DNA of 26,212 nucleotides from DATAMF01 sp964472565 (GTDB taxonomy: Bacteria > Chloroflexota > Anaerolineae > Aggregatilineales > Aggregatilineaceae). The stretch covers positions 1-26,212 of the forward strand of contig CAYYNB010000079.1 of NCBI GenBank assembly GCA_964472565.1, given 5' to 3'. Numbering within the stretch: position 1 is the stretch's first letter; each line of letters opens with the position of its first letter. The translations under genes and the position numbers were made by a program. This document shows, one piece after another, positions 15,500-23,440 of this stretch. Under the pieces are notes generated by a model. That model did no database searches. It was not told where the DNA came from and worked only from the letters and a program-made list of their open reading frames with translations.

Positions 15500-17458
15500 A
15501 TGTGTGGCATTTATGGACACTACAGCCGCTGTGGGACCGGTGATCGTTTGCTCGTCGAACGGATGGCTAATGTGCTTGCCCACCGTGGGCCAGATGGTGA
15601 TGGGACTTATCACAAAGGCCCGCTGGCATTCGGGGCCGGGAGGCTGGCGATCATCGATCTCAAAGCGGGCGTGCAGCCAATTTTCAGCGAAGATCGACGG
15701 ATTGCGGTGGTCTACAATGGAGAAATCTACAATTACCGGGACTTACGGGCCGAGCTGAAGCGAAACGGCCATCATTTCGCCACGCAAACCGACACGGAAG
15801 TGATCGTCCACGGGTATGAACAATGGGGTGATGCCGTCATCGAACGGCTGCGCGGCATGTTCGCATTGTGTATTTGGGATGAATCGCGTGAACGACTGCT
15901 GCTGGCGCGAGATCGGACGGGCGAAAAACCGTTGTACTATACCTGGGTCGGTGATGAGTTCCTGTTCGCGTCCGAATTGAAAGCGCTGCTCGCCCATCCC
16001 AGACTCACGCGCGCGGTCAACCGCACCGCCTTGTTGAGCTATCTGATGCTCGGTTATGTCGCGCCGCCCCATACCATGTTTGAGGGGGTGCAAAAGCTCC
16101 CCCCCGGCCACAAGCTGATCGTGGATCGCAGTACAGCCCACAGCGAACGCTACTGGACACTGACCGCCGATACTTATCAAGCCGCAGCCAGTTATGAGGA
16201 TACCGTCCGTCAGGTGCGTGATTTGCTGGAACAGAGTGTTGAAATGCGCCTGATGAGCGATGTCCCGTTGGGCGTCTTCCTGAGCGGCGGCTGCGATTCA
16301 TCGGCAGTCGCGGCGCTCGTCGCGCGGGCGAGCGGCCAAACGGTCCAAAGTTTTACCGTCGGATTTGACATGGAACCGGGCAGCAAGAATGATTCTAAAT
16401 TCAATGTGGATATGCATTATGCCAGAGAGGTTAGTGATTTTCTGCACACCGAGCATCACGAGATCCGGGTGCGCGGCGACGAGATTCTCTCCTGGCTGTT
16501 TCCCCACCTGATCTATGCGCTTGATGAGCCAATGGCACAGCACGCTATTGTCCAGACGGTGCATGTCTCTGCGCTGGCCCGTTTGTCCGGTGTGCCGGTG
16601 CTGCTCGGCGGTGACGGCGGCGATGAGTTATTTGCAGGATACCGGCACTACCGCACGGATCGCATACTGGAGCGCTATCTGCGCATCCCCGCCTTGCTCC
16701 GGCGCGGATTTCTGACTCCGCTGCTCGAACGGCTGCCATCCGCCCGTTTTGATGCCGCCCGTAAGCTCGCGCAAAAATCCCGTGATACCAACCCCACGCG
16801 GCGCTATTTATATTGGCTGCGCACGCTTGACTCCACGCTGATTCCCGATCTGCTATGCGATCCGGCCCTGGCCGAGCAGTCCTTTAATACCGTCAACGAC
16901 ATTGTGAGTCCCCTGCTGCGCCAACCGCATACACCCCATTTTGCGGATCGCATCGCCTATACCAGTCTGAATTTGTGGTTGGCCGAAGATAGCAATATGC
17001 GCATGGACAAAATGAGTATGGCGATGTCCATCGAGGCCCGCTCCCCCTTTCAGGATCATCGCCTTGCCGAATTAGCGTTTAGCATCCCCCTGAGCTACAA
17101 GCTGCGCAATGGCGATTTCAATCCCGTACTCAAAGAGGCCATACGAGATCTCGTGCCCTCCAGCGTGCTCACCCGCCCTAAGTGGGGATTCATGCCACCG
17201 GGATCAAACTGGCTGCGTACCGGATTACGTCCCCTGGTCGATCAGTACCTCTCGCCAGAGTACACTGCCGCAGTCGGCCTCTTCCAGCCCGAAACCGTCA
17301 CCCGGCTGGTCAATAGTCATATGAACGGCGGATACGAATTGTGGCCTATCTGGTCCATACTGGCATTTCATGTGTGGCACGCCCTCTATATGGATTGCAG
17401 CCTGACGCTAGAGCATAAGCTCTCACCGGACGACCTACGCCCAATGGTTGTGAACTAA
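15500..17458 (+). CDS. asnB: Asparagine synthetase B (glutamine-hydrolysing)
   Basis: A 652-residue cytoplasmic amidotransferase that makes asparagine from aspartate, ATP and glutamine. The N-terminal Ntn glutaminase domain starts MCGIYG, so Cys2 becomes the nucleophile after Met removal. The glutamine-binding residues of E. coli AsnB have equivalents here: Arg48, Asn73-Gly74 in VYNGEIYN, and Asp98 in TDTE. AHRGPDGDG lies at 27-35. The synthetase domain carries the PP-loop SGGCDSS (262-268) with Cys at the variable position, GGDGGDELFAGY, and SIEARSPFQDHRLAE near residues 513-527. The length is typical of the bacterial long form. Some paralogues serve polysaccharide or peptide biosynthesis, but no such genes are nearby, so housekeeping asparagine synthesis is most likely. 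Single gene with its own promoter. Confidence 0.93.
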   Translation: MCGIYGHYSRCGTGDRLLVERMANVLAHRGPDGDGTYHKGPLAFGAGRLAIIDLKAGVQPIFSEDRRIAVVYNGEIYNYRDLRAELKRNGHHFATQTDTEVIVHGYEQWGDAVIERLRGMFALCIWDESRERLLLARDRTGEKPLYYTWVGDEFLFASELKALLAHPRLTRAVNRTALLSYLMLGYVAPPHTMFEGVQKLPPGHKLIVDRSTAHSERYWTLTADTYQAAASYEDTVRQVRDLLEQSVEMRLMSDVPLGVFLSGGCDSSAVAALVARASGQTVQSFTVGFDMEPGSKNDSKFNVDMHYAREVSDFLHTEHHEIRVRGDEILSWLFPHLIYALDEPMAQHAIVQTVHVSALARLSGVPVLLGGDGGDELFAGYRHYRTDRILERYLRIPALLRRGFLTPLLERLPSARFDAARKLAQKSRDTNPTRRYLYWLRTLDSTLIPDLLCDPALAEQSFNTVNDIVSPLLRQPHTPHFADRIAYTSLNLWLAEDSNMRMDKMSMAMSIEARSPFQDHRLAELAFSIPLSYKLRNGDFNPVLKEAIRDLVPSSVLTRPKWGFMPPGSNWLRTGLRPLVDQYLSPEYTAAVGLFQPETVTRLVNSHMNGGYELWPIWSILAFHVWHALYMDCSLTLEHKLSPDDLRPMVVN

Positions 17459-17470
17459 CCGGCTACACAC

Positions 17471-17501
17471 AAAAAGGACGCGGGAGGGGGAACCCGCGTC
17501 C
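17471..17501 (-). terminator. Terminator for the 155-aa secreted-protein gene
   Basis: GGACGCGGG (17476-17484) pairs perfectly with CCCGCGTCC (17493-17501), and on the minus strand a T5 tract follows (complement of 17471-17475). It lies between convergent genes and may also stop asnB transcription, though the plus side has no T-tract. Confidence 0.8.
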
Positions 17502-17531
17502 AACACAAGGGGGAAAGGAGAGGTAGTCGAA

Positions 17532-17999
17532 TTAACGTTCCCAGGCGAAAGAGTAGTCCGGCCCAGTTACCCAGAAGGCATCCGCCGCTGGCGAGTAATT
17601 CAGGGTATAAGCCCCATTCGCCGCAATCTGGACTTCCGACTTCGCCGACAGCGCCGCGTTAATCTGCGACACCGGAACATTCAGAACAAGGGTGCCCGCG
17701 CTGGTTTCGTAGTTGATCGCCCAGATTTCGATCCCGCTGATGACATCCTGGATGATCGTTTCGCCATCATCATTCACGACTGAGCCACTTTTCCAAGTGT
17801 AGTAGACGGCAATCGGAGCCGCGATATCGCCCGAATTCAGGCGGCCATCGCAGTAGACCTGCACATAGCCTTCATCTGCATCGTACACCCAGCACAGGCT
17901 GGCATCATCATCGGTATCATCATCTGCTGACACGAGCGCCACACCAAACGACAGCGCGAACACCATCACAACGAGCAAAGACACGACTTTCTTGAACAT
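17532..17999 (-). CDS. Small secreted protein of unknown function
   Basis: A 155-residue protein with a clear signal peptide (about 1-25, ending VSA) followed by an acidic stretch (DDDTDDDAS). The mature part is beta-rich, with Cys36 and Cys50 placed for one disulfide, repeated hydrophobic strands (IEIWAINYE, GTLVLNVPV) and an aromatic C terminus (SFAWER). I do not recognise a family. GGAGGT lies 6 nt before the ATG, and a T-tailed terminator follows, so the gene is real and probably single. Its upstream region, shared with the divergent permease gene, holds an unusual inverted repeat. Confidence 0.78.
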   Translation of the reverse strand: MFKKVVSLLVVMVFALSFGVALVSADDDTDDDASLCWVYDADEGYVQVYCDGRLNSGDIAAPIAVYYTWKSGSVVNDDGETIIQDVISGIEIWAINYETSAGTLVLNVPVSQINAALSAKSEVQIAANGAYTLNYSPAADAFWVTGPDYSFAWER

Positions 18000-18026
18000 G
18001 CTATGACCTCCTGAGTCATTTAGGGT

Positions 18027-18090
18027 TGATCATGTGCGCACACTCTTATTATCCAAAATCCTGGTTTTTCGTTCGTGTGCGCGTTGATCA
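18027..18090. promoter_or_regulatory. Nested inverted repeat in divergent promoter region
   Basis: Two arms face each other: TGATCA (18027-18032) with GCGCACAC (18036-18043), and GTGTGCGC (18075-18082) with TGATCA (18085-18090). The left arm also contains the perfect 10-bp palindrome TGTGCGCACA (18033-18042). On the minus strand a -10-like GATAAT lies between the arms (18048-18053), which would put the start of the secreted-protein gene's transcript near the left arm. This suits an operator for a dimeric regulator. Within the 288-bp gap (18000-18287) nothing else clear was found. Confidence 0.4.
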
Positions 18091-18287
18091 CCGCGTTCAT
18101 CCATCAACATGCATCATCTTCGCACCCGCAGATTTCATATCAATTACATCGGGCTTACAATCCTGTAGCCTACCTTAGAATTTGGTGAGTTTAAAATAAA
18201 AGCGTGCTTAATATACATACCCTCCGCTGGCGACTGCATCTACAATTGTGATAGTTATTCATCACGCCTTGAGGGGGCATACCAACT

Positions 18288-21200
18288 ATGAGGATTGGCA
18301 CACGACTTCGTAAAATCTGGCGCGACATCTGGGCGCGTAAAGTACGTACACTGCTCGTTTCCATCAGCATTTTTATCGGCGTGTTCGGGGTGGTCACGCT
18401 GTTTTCAGCCGGGGAAATCCTGATCAAGCAGTTGGAGCAGGATTTACAACCGGACCAGCTAGCCATGATCCGGCTGGCGGTTGCTACCAGCAGCGAAGCC
18501 CGCATCAACAACCAGACCGAACTGCAACGCCTGCGCGACCTGCCCGGCGTCACCGCGATCAGTGGCCGCGCGGTGTATCGCCTCGCCTGGAAGCTGCCCA
18601 CAGACCGTGTTTTTGAAGATGGTTATATCGCCGCCTACACCGATCCGTTTGATGAGGTAGCGCTCGAACCCCCGACCCTCTACCGGGGCGACTGGCCGCA
18701 GGCAGGCCAAAACCAGATCGCGGTGGAGCGCCGTTTCGCGGAAAAATATGATCTGCAAATTGGCGATCCAATTGATCTCCGCATTCTGAGCAGCGCCGCC
18801 GATAACACTGTCGAAAGCTGGACGATCTCCGGCCTGATCTTCCAGCCCTACGGCGAACCGGGCGGCACGGGACCGTTGGACCCGGCGCAGCTTGTTTTTG
18901 CCACCTACCCCGATGCGCAGTATATCGGCGGCTTTAACGGCCTCAGCCACATCTACGCGCGCTATACCGACTTCGCCACCGCCGAAGATCAGGAAGAAGA
19001 GTTCGAGGCCGCGATCCAGTCCTATGCCGTGTCGTTCACCAACATCGAAGACCCCGCCGACAATGGCACTATCTCGCAGACGCGCACCATCAACCGCCTG
19101 CTCGTCATCCTCGCCCTGATCGCGCTGATCGTCTCCGGCTTTCTGGTCTTTAACGTGGTCAATGCGATTGTGGTTGAGCAGCGCCGCCAGATCGGAGTCC
19201 TCAAGTCGCTGGGCGCGTCTCGCCTCGATAACTTCCTGATCTATTCGGGTATCGCCGTGATGTATGGCCTGATCGGGGTGATCCCCGGCGTTATTCTGGG
19301 CGTCCCGGCGGGCTTTTTCGCCGCCAAAGGATTAGCCGGGCAGAGTGGCACCATCATCGAAGAATTCAGCTTTACGCCCACCGCCGTGATCCTGGGGGTG
19401 GTGATCGGGCTGGCCGTGCCCTTCCTCTCTTCGATCCTGCCGGTGTTTAACGGCACCCGCGTCAGCATTCTGGAAGCCATGACCGATTTTGGCATCAATG
19501 CGCGCTATGGGCGCGGCCCACTTGCCCGTCTCATCGCCATGCTGCCCCTGAGCATCACCTTCCGCCAGGCATTGAATATCGTCAACCAGAAAAAATTCCG
19601 GCTGGCGCTCATCGGCACCACCCTGACGGTTGCCGTCGCCGCGTTTATGGGCATTTACGCCGTGTTCTCCTCCCTGACCGGCAAAATCGACGAGGTGTTT
19701 ACCACCATCGGCAGCCAGTTTTCCATCAACCCATCCGAAGGCCGCTCTTATGACGAACTGGCCGCCATTCTCGCCAACATCGAGGGGATTTCCGCTGCCG
19801 AACCCGGCGCGACTCTCTCCATCAAAATCGAGGGCTACGATGCGCCGCCGGTGGTTGCCGGTCCGCCCGGTCTGTTTGCCTTTGGCATCAACCCCACCAA
19901 CCCGGACATCGCCCCCCTCTCGCTGAAATCCGGCTCCATGCTGACCGCCGACAGCCCTGCCAATGCCGTCGTGATCAGTTCGCGCATTGCCGATTACATG
20001 GACAAACGCGAGGGCGACACGATCATCATCCGGTCCCGCGATCAGGTCGATGAGTTCGCTGTCGTGGGCGTCGCCAGTTACCCCTACGACACAGTCTGGT
20101 TCCGCTGGGACACGCTGGCAAAGCTGGGCGGTCTGGTCATCGGCGCGCCCAAAGCCGACGATTACGCAATGGGCACCACCATGTTACGCGTCGAAGGGTA
20201 CACAGGCTCGCTTGCCAACGGGCTGACAGGTGTCCTCGGCCTGAACGAAGACATCAGTTCCTACCTGAGTTTTACGGGCGGGAAGTTGTTCACACCCGGC
20301 GCAAATGAGTTGATCGTCAGCACCACGCTGGCCGAAAAAGGTGGCTATCAGGTGGGGGATCAGTTGACCCTCATCCTCGGCGTTGCCCCGGCGCAGTACA
20401 CCATCAGCGGCATTTTCGCCCTGCCCGCCCGCGCCCAGGATGTGAACCCGCAGCACCCCGTCGATGTGATCGGCATGGACTGGCACGATCTGGCGAAGCT
20501 CGATGGGCGCGATCTTGCCCAGGCATCTGATTACACCGCAGACAAGCCGCTAACCCTCCAGGCGACGAATGGAGCGGCAACGGCGGAAGTTCCCGCGCTT
20601 GGCCTCATCGAACAGGCCGCCGCCTTCCTGAATTATGTCGCTGGTGGCCCGTTCACCGCCGGAGAACCGCAAGTCGTGATCAGCGAACCACTGGCCGCCC
20701 AATATAATTACGCCGTTGGCGATTCTCTCACGCTCTCGCTGGATGATCAGCGCGGCACCTACACCATCACCGGCATTTTTGCCGCCGACACGCCCACCCT
20801 CGGCCTGTTCTGGCAGGAACTCGCCCGGCTCGAAGGCAAGGATATTGATGGCACGCCCTACCCCAACCAGATCGACGTGATTATGGCGCAGGCCGATCCC
20901 ACGCCCGCCCAGGTGGATGATAAAATTGCCGAAGTCAAAGAGGCGCTTTTAGCGCAGGGTATCACCGCCGATTTCACCAACTGGGTAGACTTCAACCAGT
21001 CGATCACCCGGTATGTGACTCTGTTCGGCCTCATCCTGAACTTAGCCGCCGCCCTGATCGCCGTTGTGGGTGCGATTGGCCTGCTGACCAGCCTTTCGAT
21101 GAGCGTCTTCGAGCGCCAGAAAGAAATCGGCGTGATGCGGTCTGTCGGCGCGAGTTCATGGGCCGTGACTATTCAATTTCTGGTTGAAGGTCTGGTGGTC

Positions 21201-21419
21201 GGTATCGCGGCCTGGGCCATCGGCGTTCCGCTCTCCTATCTGCTCAGCCGGGGTCTGGGTAATGCGCTGCCCTTCGGAGATGTGTTTGAAATCGGCTACC
21301 CACCGATCACTCTCGTGATCGGCCTCGCGGGGATGCTCGTCATTGTGACCATTGCCAGCCTGTGGCCGTCGCTATCGGCTGCCCGTAAAACTGTTTCCGA
21401 CATTCTGCGCTACCAGTAA
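18288..21419 (+). CDS. FtsX/MacB-type ABC transporter permease, large fused form
   Basis: A 1043-residue membrane protein built from two FtsX/MacB-like halves. The first half has a membrane helix at about 20-42, a MacB-type extracytoplasmic domain (about 45-265) and three helices (about 270-297, 318-345, 365-388). A fifth helix at about 438-462 opens the second half, whose extracytoplasmic part (about 463-905) is much larger. Three final helices follow, with RQKEIGVMRSVGAS in the cytoplasmic loop; the first half has RRQIGVLKSLGAS at the same place. The big domain contains two similar units, around GANELIVSTTLAEKGGYQVGD and QVVISEPLAAQYNYAVGD, so it has an internal duplication. Such permeases pair with a LolD/MacB-like ATPase to move lipoproteins, peptides or signals across the envelope, but no ATPase gene is in the window. 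GAGGGGG lies upstream of the ATG. Confidence 0.88.
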   Translation: MRIGTRLRKIWRDIWARKVRTLLVSISIFIGVFGVVTLFSAGEILIKQLEQDLQPDQLAMIRLAVATSSEARINNQTELQRLRDLPGVTAISGRAVYRLAWKLPTDRVFEDGYIAAYTDPFDEVALEPPTLYRGDWPQAGQNQIAVERRFAEKYDLQIGDPIDLRILSSAADNTVESWTISGLIFQPYGEPGGTGPLDPAQLVFATYPDAQYIGGFNGLSHIYARYTDFATAEDQEEEFEAAIQSYAVSFTNIEDPADNGTISQTRTINRLLVILALIALIVSGFLVFNVVNAIVVEQRRQIGVLKSLGASRLDNFLIYSGIAVMYGLIGVIPGVILGVPAGFFAAKGLAGQSGTIIEEFSFTPTAVILGVVIGLAVPFLSSILPVFNGTRVSILEAMTDFGINARYGRGPLARLIAMLPLSITFRQALNIVNQKKFRLALIGTTLTVAVAAFMGIYAVFSSLTGKIDEVFTTIGSQFSINPSEGRSYDELAAILANIEGISAAEPGATLSIKIEGYDAPPVVAGPPGLFAFGINPTNPDIAPLSLKSGSMLTADSPANAVVISSRIADYMDKREGDTIIIRSRDQVDEFAVVGVASYPYDTVWFRWDTLAKLGGLVIGAPKADDYAMGTTMLRVEGYTGSLANGLTGVLGLNEDISSYLSFTGGKLFTPGANELIVSTTLAEKGGYQVGDQLTLILGVAPAQYTISGIFALPARAQDVNPQHPVDVIGMDWHDLAKLDGRDLAQASDYTADKPLTLQATNGAATAEVPALGLIEQAAAFLNYVAGGPFTAGEPQVVISEPLAAQYNYAVGDSLTLSLDDQRGTYTITGIFAADTPTLGLFWQELARLEGKDIDGTPYPNQIDVIMAQADPTPAQVDDKIAEVKEALLAQGITADFTNWVDFNQSITRYVTLFGLILNLAAALIAVVGAIGLLTSLSMSVFERQKEIGVMRSVGASSWAVTIQFLVEGLVVGIAAWAIGVPLSYLLSRGLGNALPFGDVFEIGYPPITLVIGLAGMLVIVTIASLWPSLSAARKTVSDILRYQ

Positions 21420-21427
21420 CCAAAATC

Positions 21428-21462
21428 TTGCGGGAGCCATTGGCAATGAATGGCTCCCGCAA
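21428..21462 (+). terminator. Intrinsic terminator after the FtsX-type permease
   Basis: A perfect 14-bp stem, TTGCGGGAGCCATT with its complement (21428-21441 with 21449-21462), has a 7-nt loop. A T6 run follows at 21472-21477, slightly far from the stem. Confidence 0.8.
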
Positions 21463-21492
21463 CAATTCCCCTTTTTTCCACGTAGTATGAAC

Positions 21493-21498
21493 TATAGT
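21493..21498 (+). promoter_or_regulatory. Candidate -10 element for the Rieske-like gene
   Basis: TATAGT lies 24 bp before the ATG at 21523, just after the upstream terminator. No -35 is evident at normal spacing, so this is weak. Confidence 0.3.
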
Positions 21499-21522
21499 GC
21501 GCATCACAAAGAGGAATTTCCC

Positions 21523-22017
21523 ATGATGAATAAAAAACTGACTCGCCGCGCGCTCTTGCGGATCGGGGGATGTGCGGGTATTTCCGTCGCGGGCAGCGGT
21601 ATCGCGGCGGGCATCATCGGCACCCAGACCGATCTATTTGACCGTCTGCGCAGCAAAACCGACATGCCACTGCTGGGCAAAAGCGCCGCCTGGTCCTACC
21701 ACGATCAGGTGCTGACTCTGAATCTGGACCTGATTCCAGAACTGGCCGAGCCAGACAGCGCCCTCCGCCTGGAAGCCAACACTCTACCCGAACCACTCCT
21801 GATCATCCACACCGCCGACACCTATCACGTTTTTCTGAACCGGTGCTCGCACGCGGATCGCCGCGTCGATCTGAAGGATGGCGAATTAAAGTGTACCTGC
21901 ATCTCGGCTTCGACCTTTGATCTCGCGGGTAAACACAAGTCCGGCCCGGCGAAAACCGATCTGACCACTTATACGGTGGAGCAAACCGGATCGCAGCTCG
22001 TGGTCACACTGGGATAG
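21523..22017 (+). CDS. Tat-exported Rieske-fold protein lacking one iron-ligand His
   Basis: A 164-residue exported protein of the Rieske [2Fe-2S] family. The N terminus has a twin-arginine signal (LTRRALLRIGG, Arg8-Arg9) and a hydrophobic stretch to about residue 33, which could also be kept as a membrane anchor. The C-terminal domain shows box 1 as CSH (Cys108, His110) and box 2 as CTCISASTFDLAG (from Cys124), then SGPAKTDLTTY as in normal Rieske proteins. The usual box 2 is C-x-C-H-G-S; here the His ligand position is Ile127 and one extra residue is present. With only three of four ligands, normal cluster binding is doubtful. GAGGAA at 21511-21516 supports the start, with a second ATG 3 bp later. 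Single gene between a terminator and the signal peptidase promoter; redox partners are not nearby. Confidence 0.82.
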   Translation: MMNKKLTRRALLRIGGCAGISVAGSGIAAGIIGTQTDLFDRLRSKTDMPLLGKSAAWSYHDQVLTLNLDLIPELAEPDSALRLEANTLPEPLLIIHTADTYHVFLNRCSHADRRVDLKDGELKCTCISASTFDLAGKHKSGPAKTDLTTYTVEQTGSQLVVTLG

Positions 22018-22050
22018 CCAGACGATTTCCCACCGCCCTAATCTTCACCG

Positions 22051-22079
22051 TTGCCACGCGCTTAGCCCTGCGTTATAGT
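22051..22079 (+). promoter_or_regulatory. Promoter of the signal peptidase operon
   Basis: TTGCCA (22051-22056) and TATAGT (22074-22079) are separated by exactly 17 bp, each matching the sigma-70 consensus at five of six bases, 29 bp before the ATG at 22108. Confidence 0.6.
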
Positions 22080-22107
22080 TGACTGCTGCGTAATAGGCGG
22101 CTATGGA

Positions 22108-23172
22108 ATGGTGCGCATGGATTGGAACATTATTCTCCCCATCTTGAGCGGACTTTGGGCGATCATCGGTGCAGTTGTCACGCCCCTGCTCTATGCCCGC
22201 AAGTACCGTGATCCCCGCCGAGGGATGCTCTTAGGTCTGCTCGCCGGGGCCGTTTCGGGGCCGATCTTGTTGTTTGTCTTGTGGTTTGTCGTGCCGCCGC
22301 ACGGCACCAAATGTCCCAATTGCAGCGAATTGATCCCCGCCAATACCCTGACCTGCCCTCATTGTGATCACAGCGTGGTCCCCCATGCCAAAGTCACCGA
22401 GGATGCGGATCAGCCGTTGGGCGCGCTGGAGATCGCCACCGATGTGCCCCAGCCGCAGCTTCAGCCGGGACCATCTTTCCTGCGTGAAATTGTTGAAACC
22501 CTGGTTCTCATCGCGGCGATTTATGCTTTTGTGAATCTGGCAACCGCGCGTTTTGTGGTCGATGGGCACAGTATGCTGCCCAATTTCACCGACGACCAGT
22601 TTATTATCGTCAGCCGCCTCTCGTATATCATCGGCGATCCGCAGCGCGGCGACGTGGTTGTTTTCCACTATCCCCAGCAGCAGGATCGGGATTTCATTAA
22701 GCGCGTGATTGGGCTTCCCGGCGAAACCGTGACCATTCAGGGCAGCCGGGTGTATATCAATGGCAAACTCATCGATGAACCCTACATCGATCCAGAGAAC
22801 TGGTGTCACGGCAAAAGCTGTGATGGTTCGTGGGAAGTCGGCCCCGACCAGTATTTTGTGTTGGGCGACAACCGGGGTTCAAGCAAGGACTCGCAGGATT
22901 TCGGCCCGGTAGACCGCAAATTTATCGTCGGCAAAGCCTTCATCCGCTATTGGCCGCCGTCCGAATGGCAGTTGATCCCGCATCACAACTACTCTGCTAA
23001 CGGCGCGCCCCTGCCCACGATGACACCTACCCCGGCGCAAAGTGCGACGCCCATACCGCCGGTCTTTTCCTATCCGACCTATGTGCCGCCAACCCGCACA
23101 CCCACACCCAATCCGAGCGCACTTGCACCGCTGCCCACGCTAACACCAGAAGGAACGGTTCAAAACCAGTAG
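22108..23172 (+). CDS. lepB: Signal peptidase I with N-terminal zinc ribbon
   Basis: A 354-residue membrane protease that removes signal peptides from exported proteins. Two N-terminal helices (about 7-29 and 39-62) are followed by a zinc ribbon with Cys69, Cys72, Cys83 and Cys86 (CPNC and CPHC). A third helix (about 129-148) leads into the S26 catalytic domain. The nucleophile is Ser155 in DGHSMLPNF and the general base is Lys198 in DFIKRVIGLPGE. GDNRGSSKDSQDFGPV starts at residue 253. A Cys pair in NWCHGKSC may form a disulfide. The tail after about residue 310 is Thr/Pro-rich. The ribbon and extra helices are not part of standard bacterial enzymes. AGGCGG lies 7 nt before the ATG. It is first in an operon with a zinc-finger protein and an MFS transporter. 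The many exported proteins here are plausible substrates, but that is inference. Confidence 0.9.
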   Translation: MVRMDWNIILPILSGLWAIIGAVVTPLLYARKYRDPRRGMLLGLLAGAVSGPILLFVLWFVVPPHGTKCPNCSELIPANTLTCPHCDHSVVPHAKVTEDADQPLGALEIATDVPQPQLQPGPSFLREIVETLVLIAAIYAFVNLATARFVVDGHSMLPNFTDDQFIIVSRLSYIIGDPQRGDVVVFHYPQQQDRDFIKRVIGLPGETVTIQGSRVYINGKLIDEPYIDPENWCHGKSCDGSWEVGPDQYFVLGDNRGSSKDSQDFGPVDRKFIVGKAFIRYWPPSEWQLIPHHNYSANGAPLPTMTPTPAQSATPIPPVFSYPTYVPPTRTPTPNPSALAPLPTLTPEGTVQNQ

Positions 23173-23173
23173 T

Positions 23174-23437
23174 ATGACCACCTGTCCAAACTGCCAGTTG
23201 GGGCGGCTTCAATCCCAACAAACTGTCTACGTCCAGGTTTATCAGGGCACGCTGGTGAGTGCGCCCAATCTTTTGTCCTGGCGTTGTGATGTATGCGGTC
23301 AGACTTATTACGACGAACAGACGATTCGCCGTCTCGAAATGCTCATCGGTGAGGCGGGTCCACCGCCTAATCATCATGATTCGTTCCAATCTCGCCCGGT
23401 CGATCCTATTCCGGATAATCGCCCACAGCCGAAATAA
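23174..23437 (+). CDS. YgiT-type (MqsA N-terminal-like) zinc-finger protein
   Basis: An 87-residue protein with two Cys pairs, CPNC (Cys4, Cys7) and CDVC (Cys38, Cys41), about 30 residues apart. This is the pattern of YgiT-type zinc fingers, known from the N-terminal domain of the MqsA antitoxin. After the finger come QTYYDEQTIRRLEMLIGEAG, typical of the family, and a polar Pro/His-rich tail. It lacks the helix-turn-helix DNA-binding domain of full MqsA. Its ATG begins 1 bp after the signal peptidase stop and its stop is 3 bp before the MFS gene, so it is in the same transcript. No toxin gene (MqsR or RelE-like) is adjacent. Function unknown. Confidence 0.75.
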   Translation: MTTCPNCQLGRLQSQQTVYVQVYQGTLVSAPNLLSWRCDVCGQTYYDEQTIRRLEMLIGEAGPPPNHHDSFQSRPVDPIPDNRPQPK

Positions 23438-23440
23438 GCT

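Noticed and set aside
23174..23437. Toxin-antitoxin module around the YgiT-type gene
   Set aside because: No toxin-like gene lies on either side, and the protein lacks the DNA-binding domain of full MqsA.
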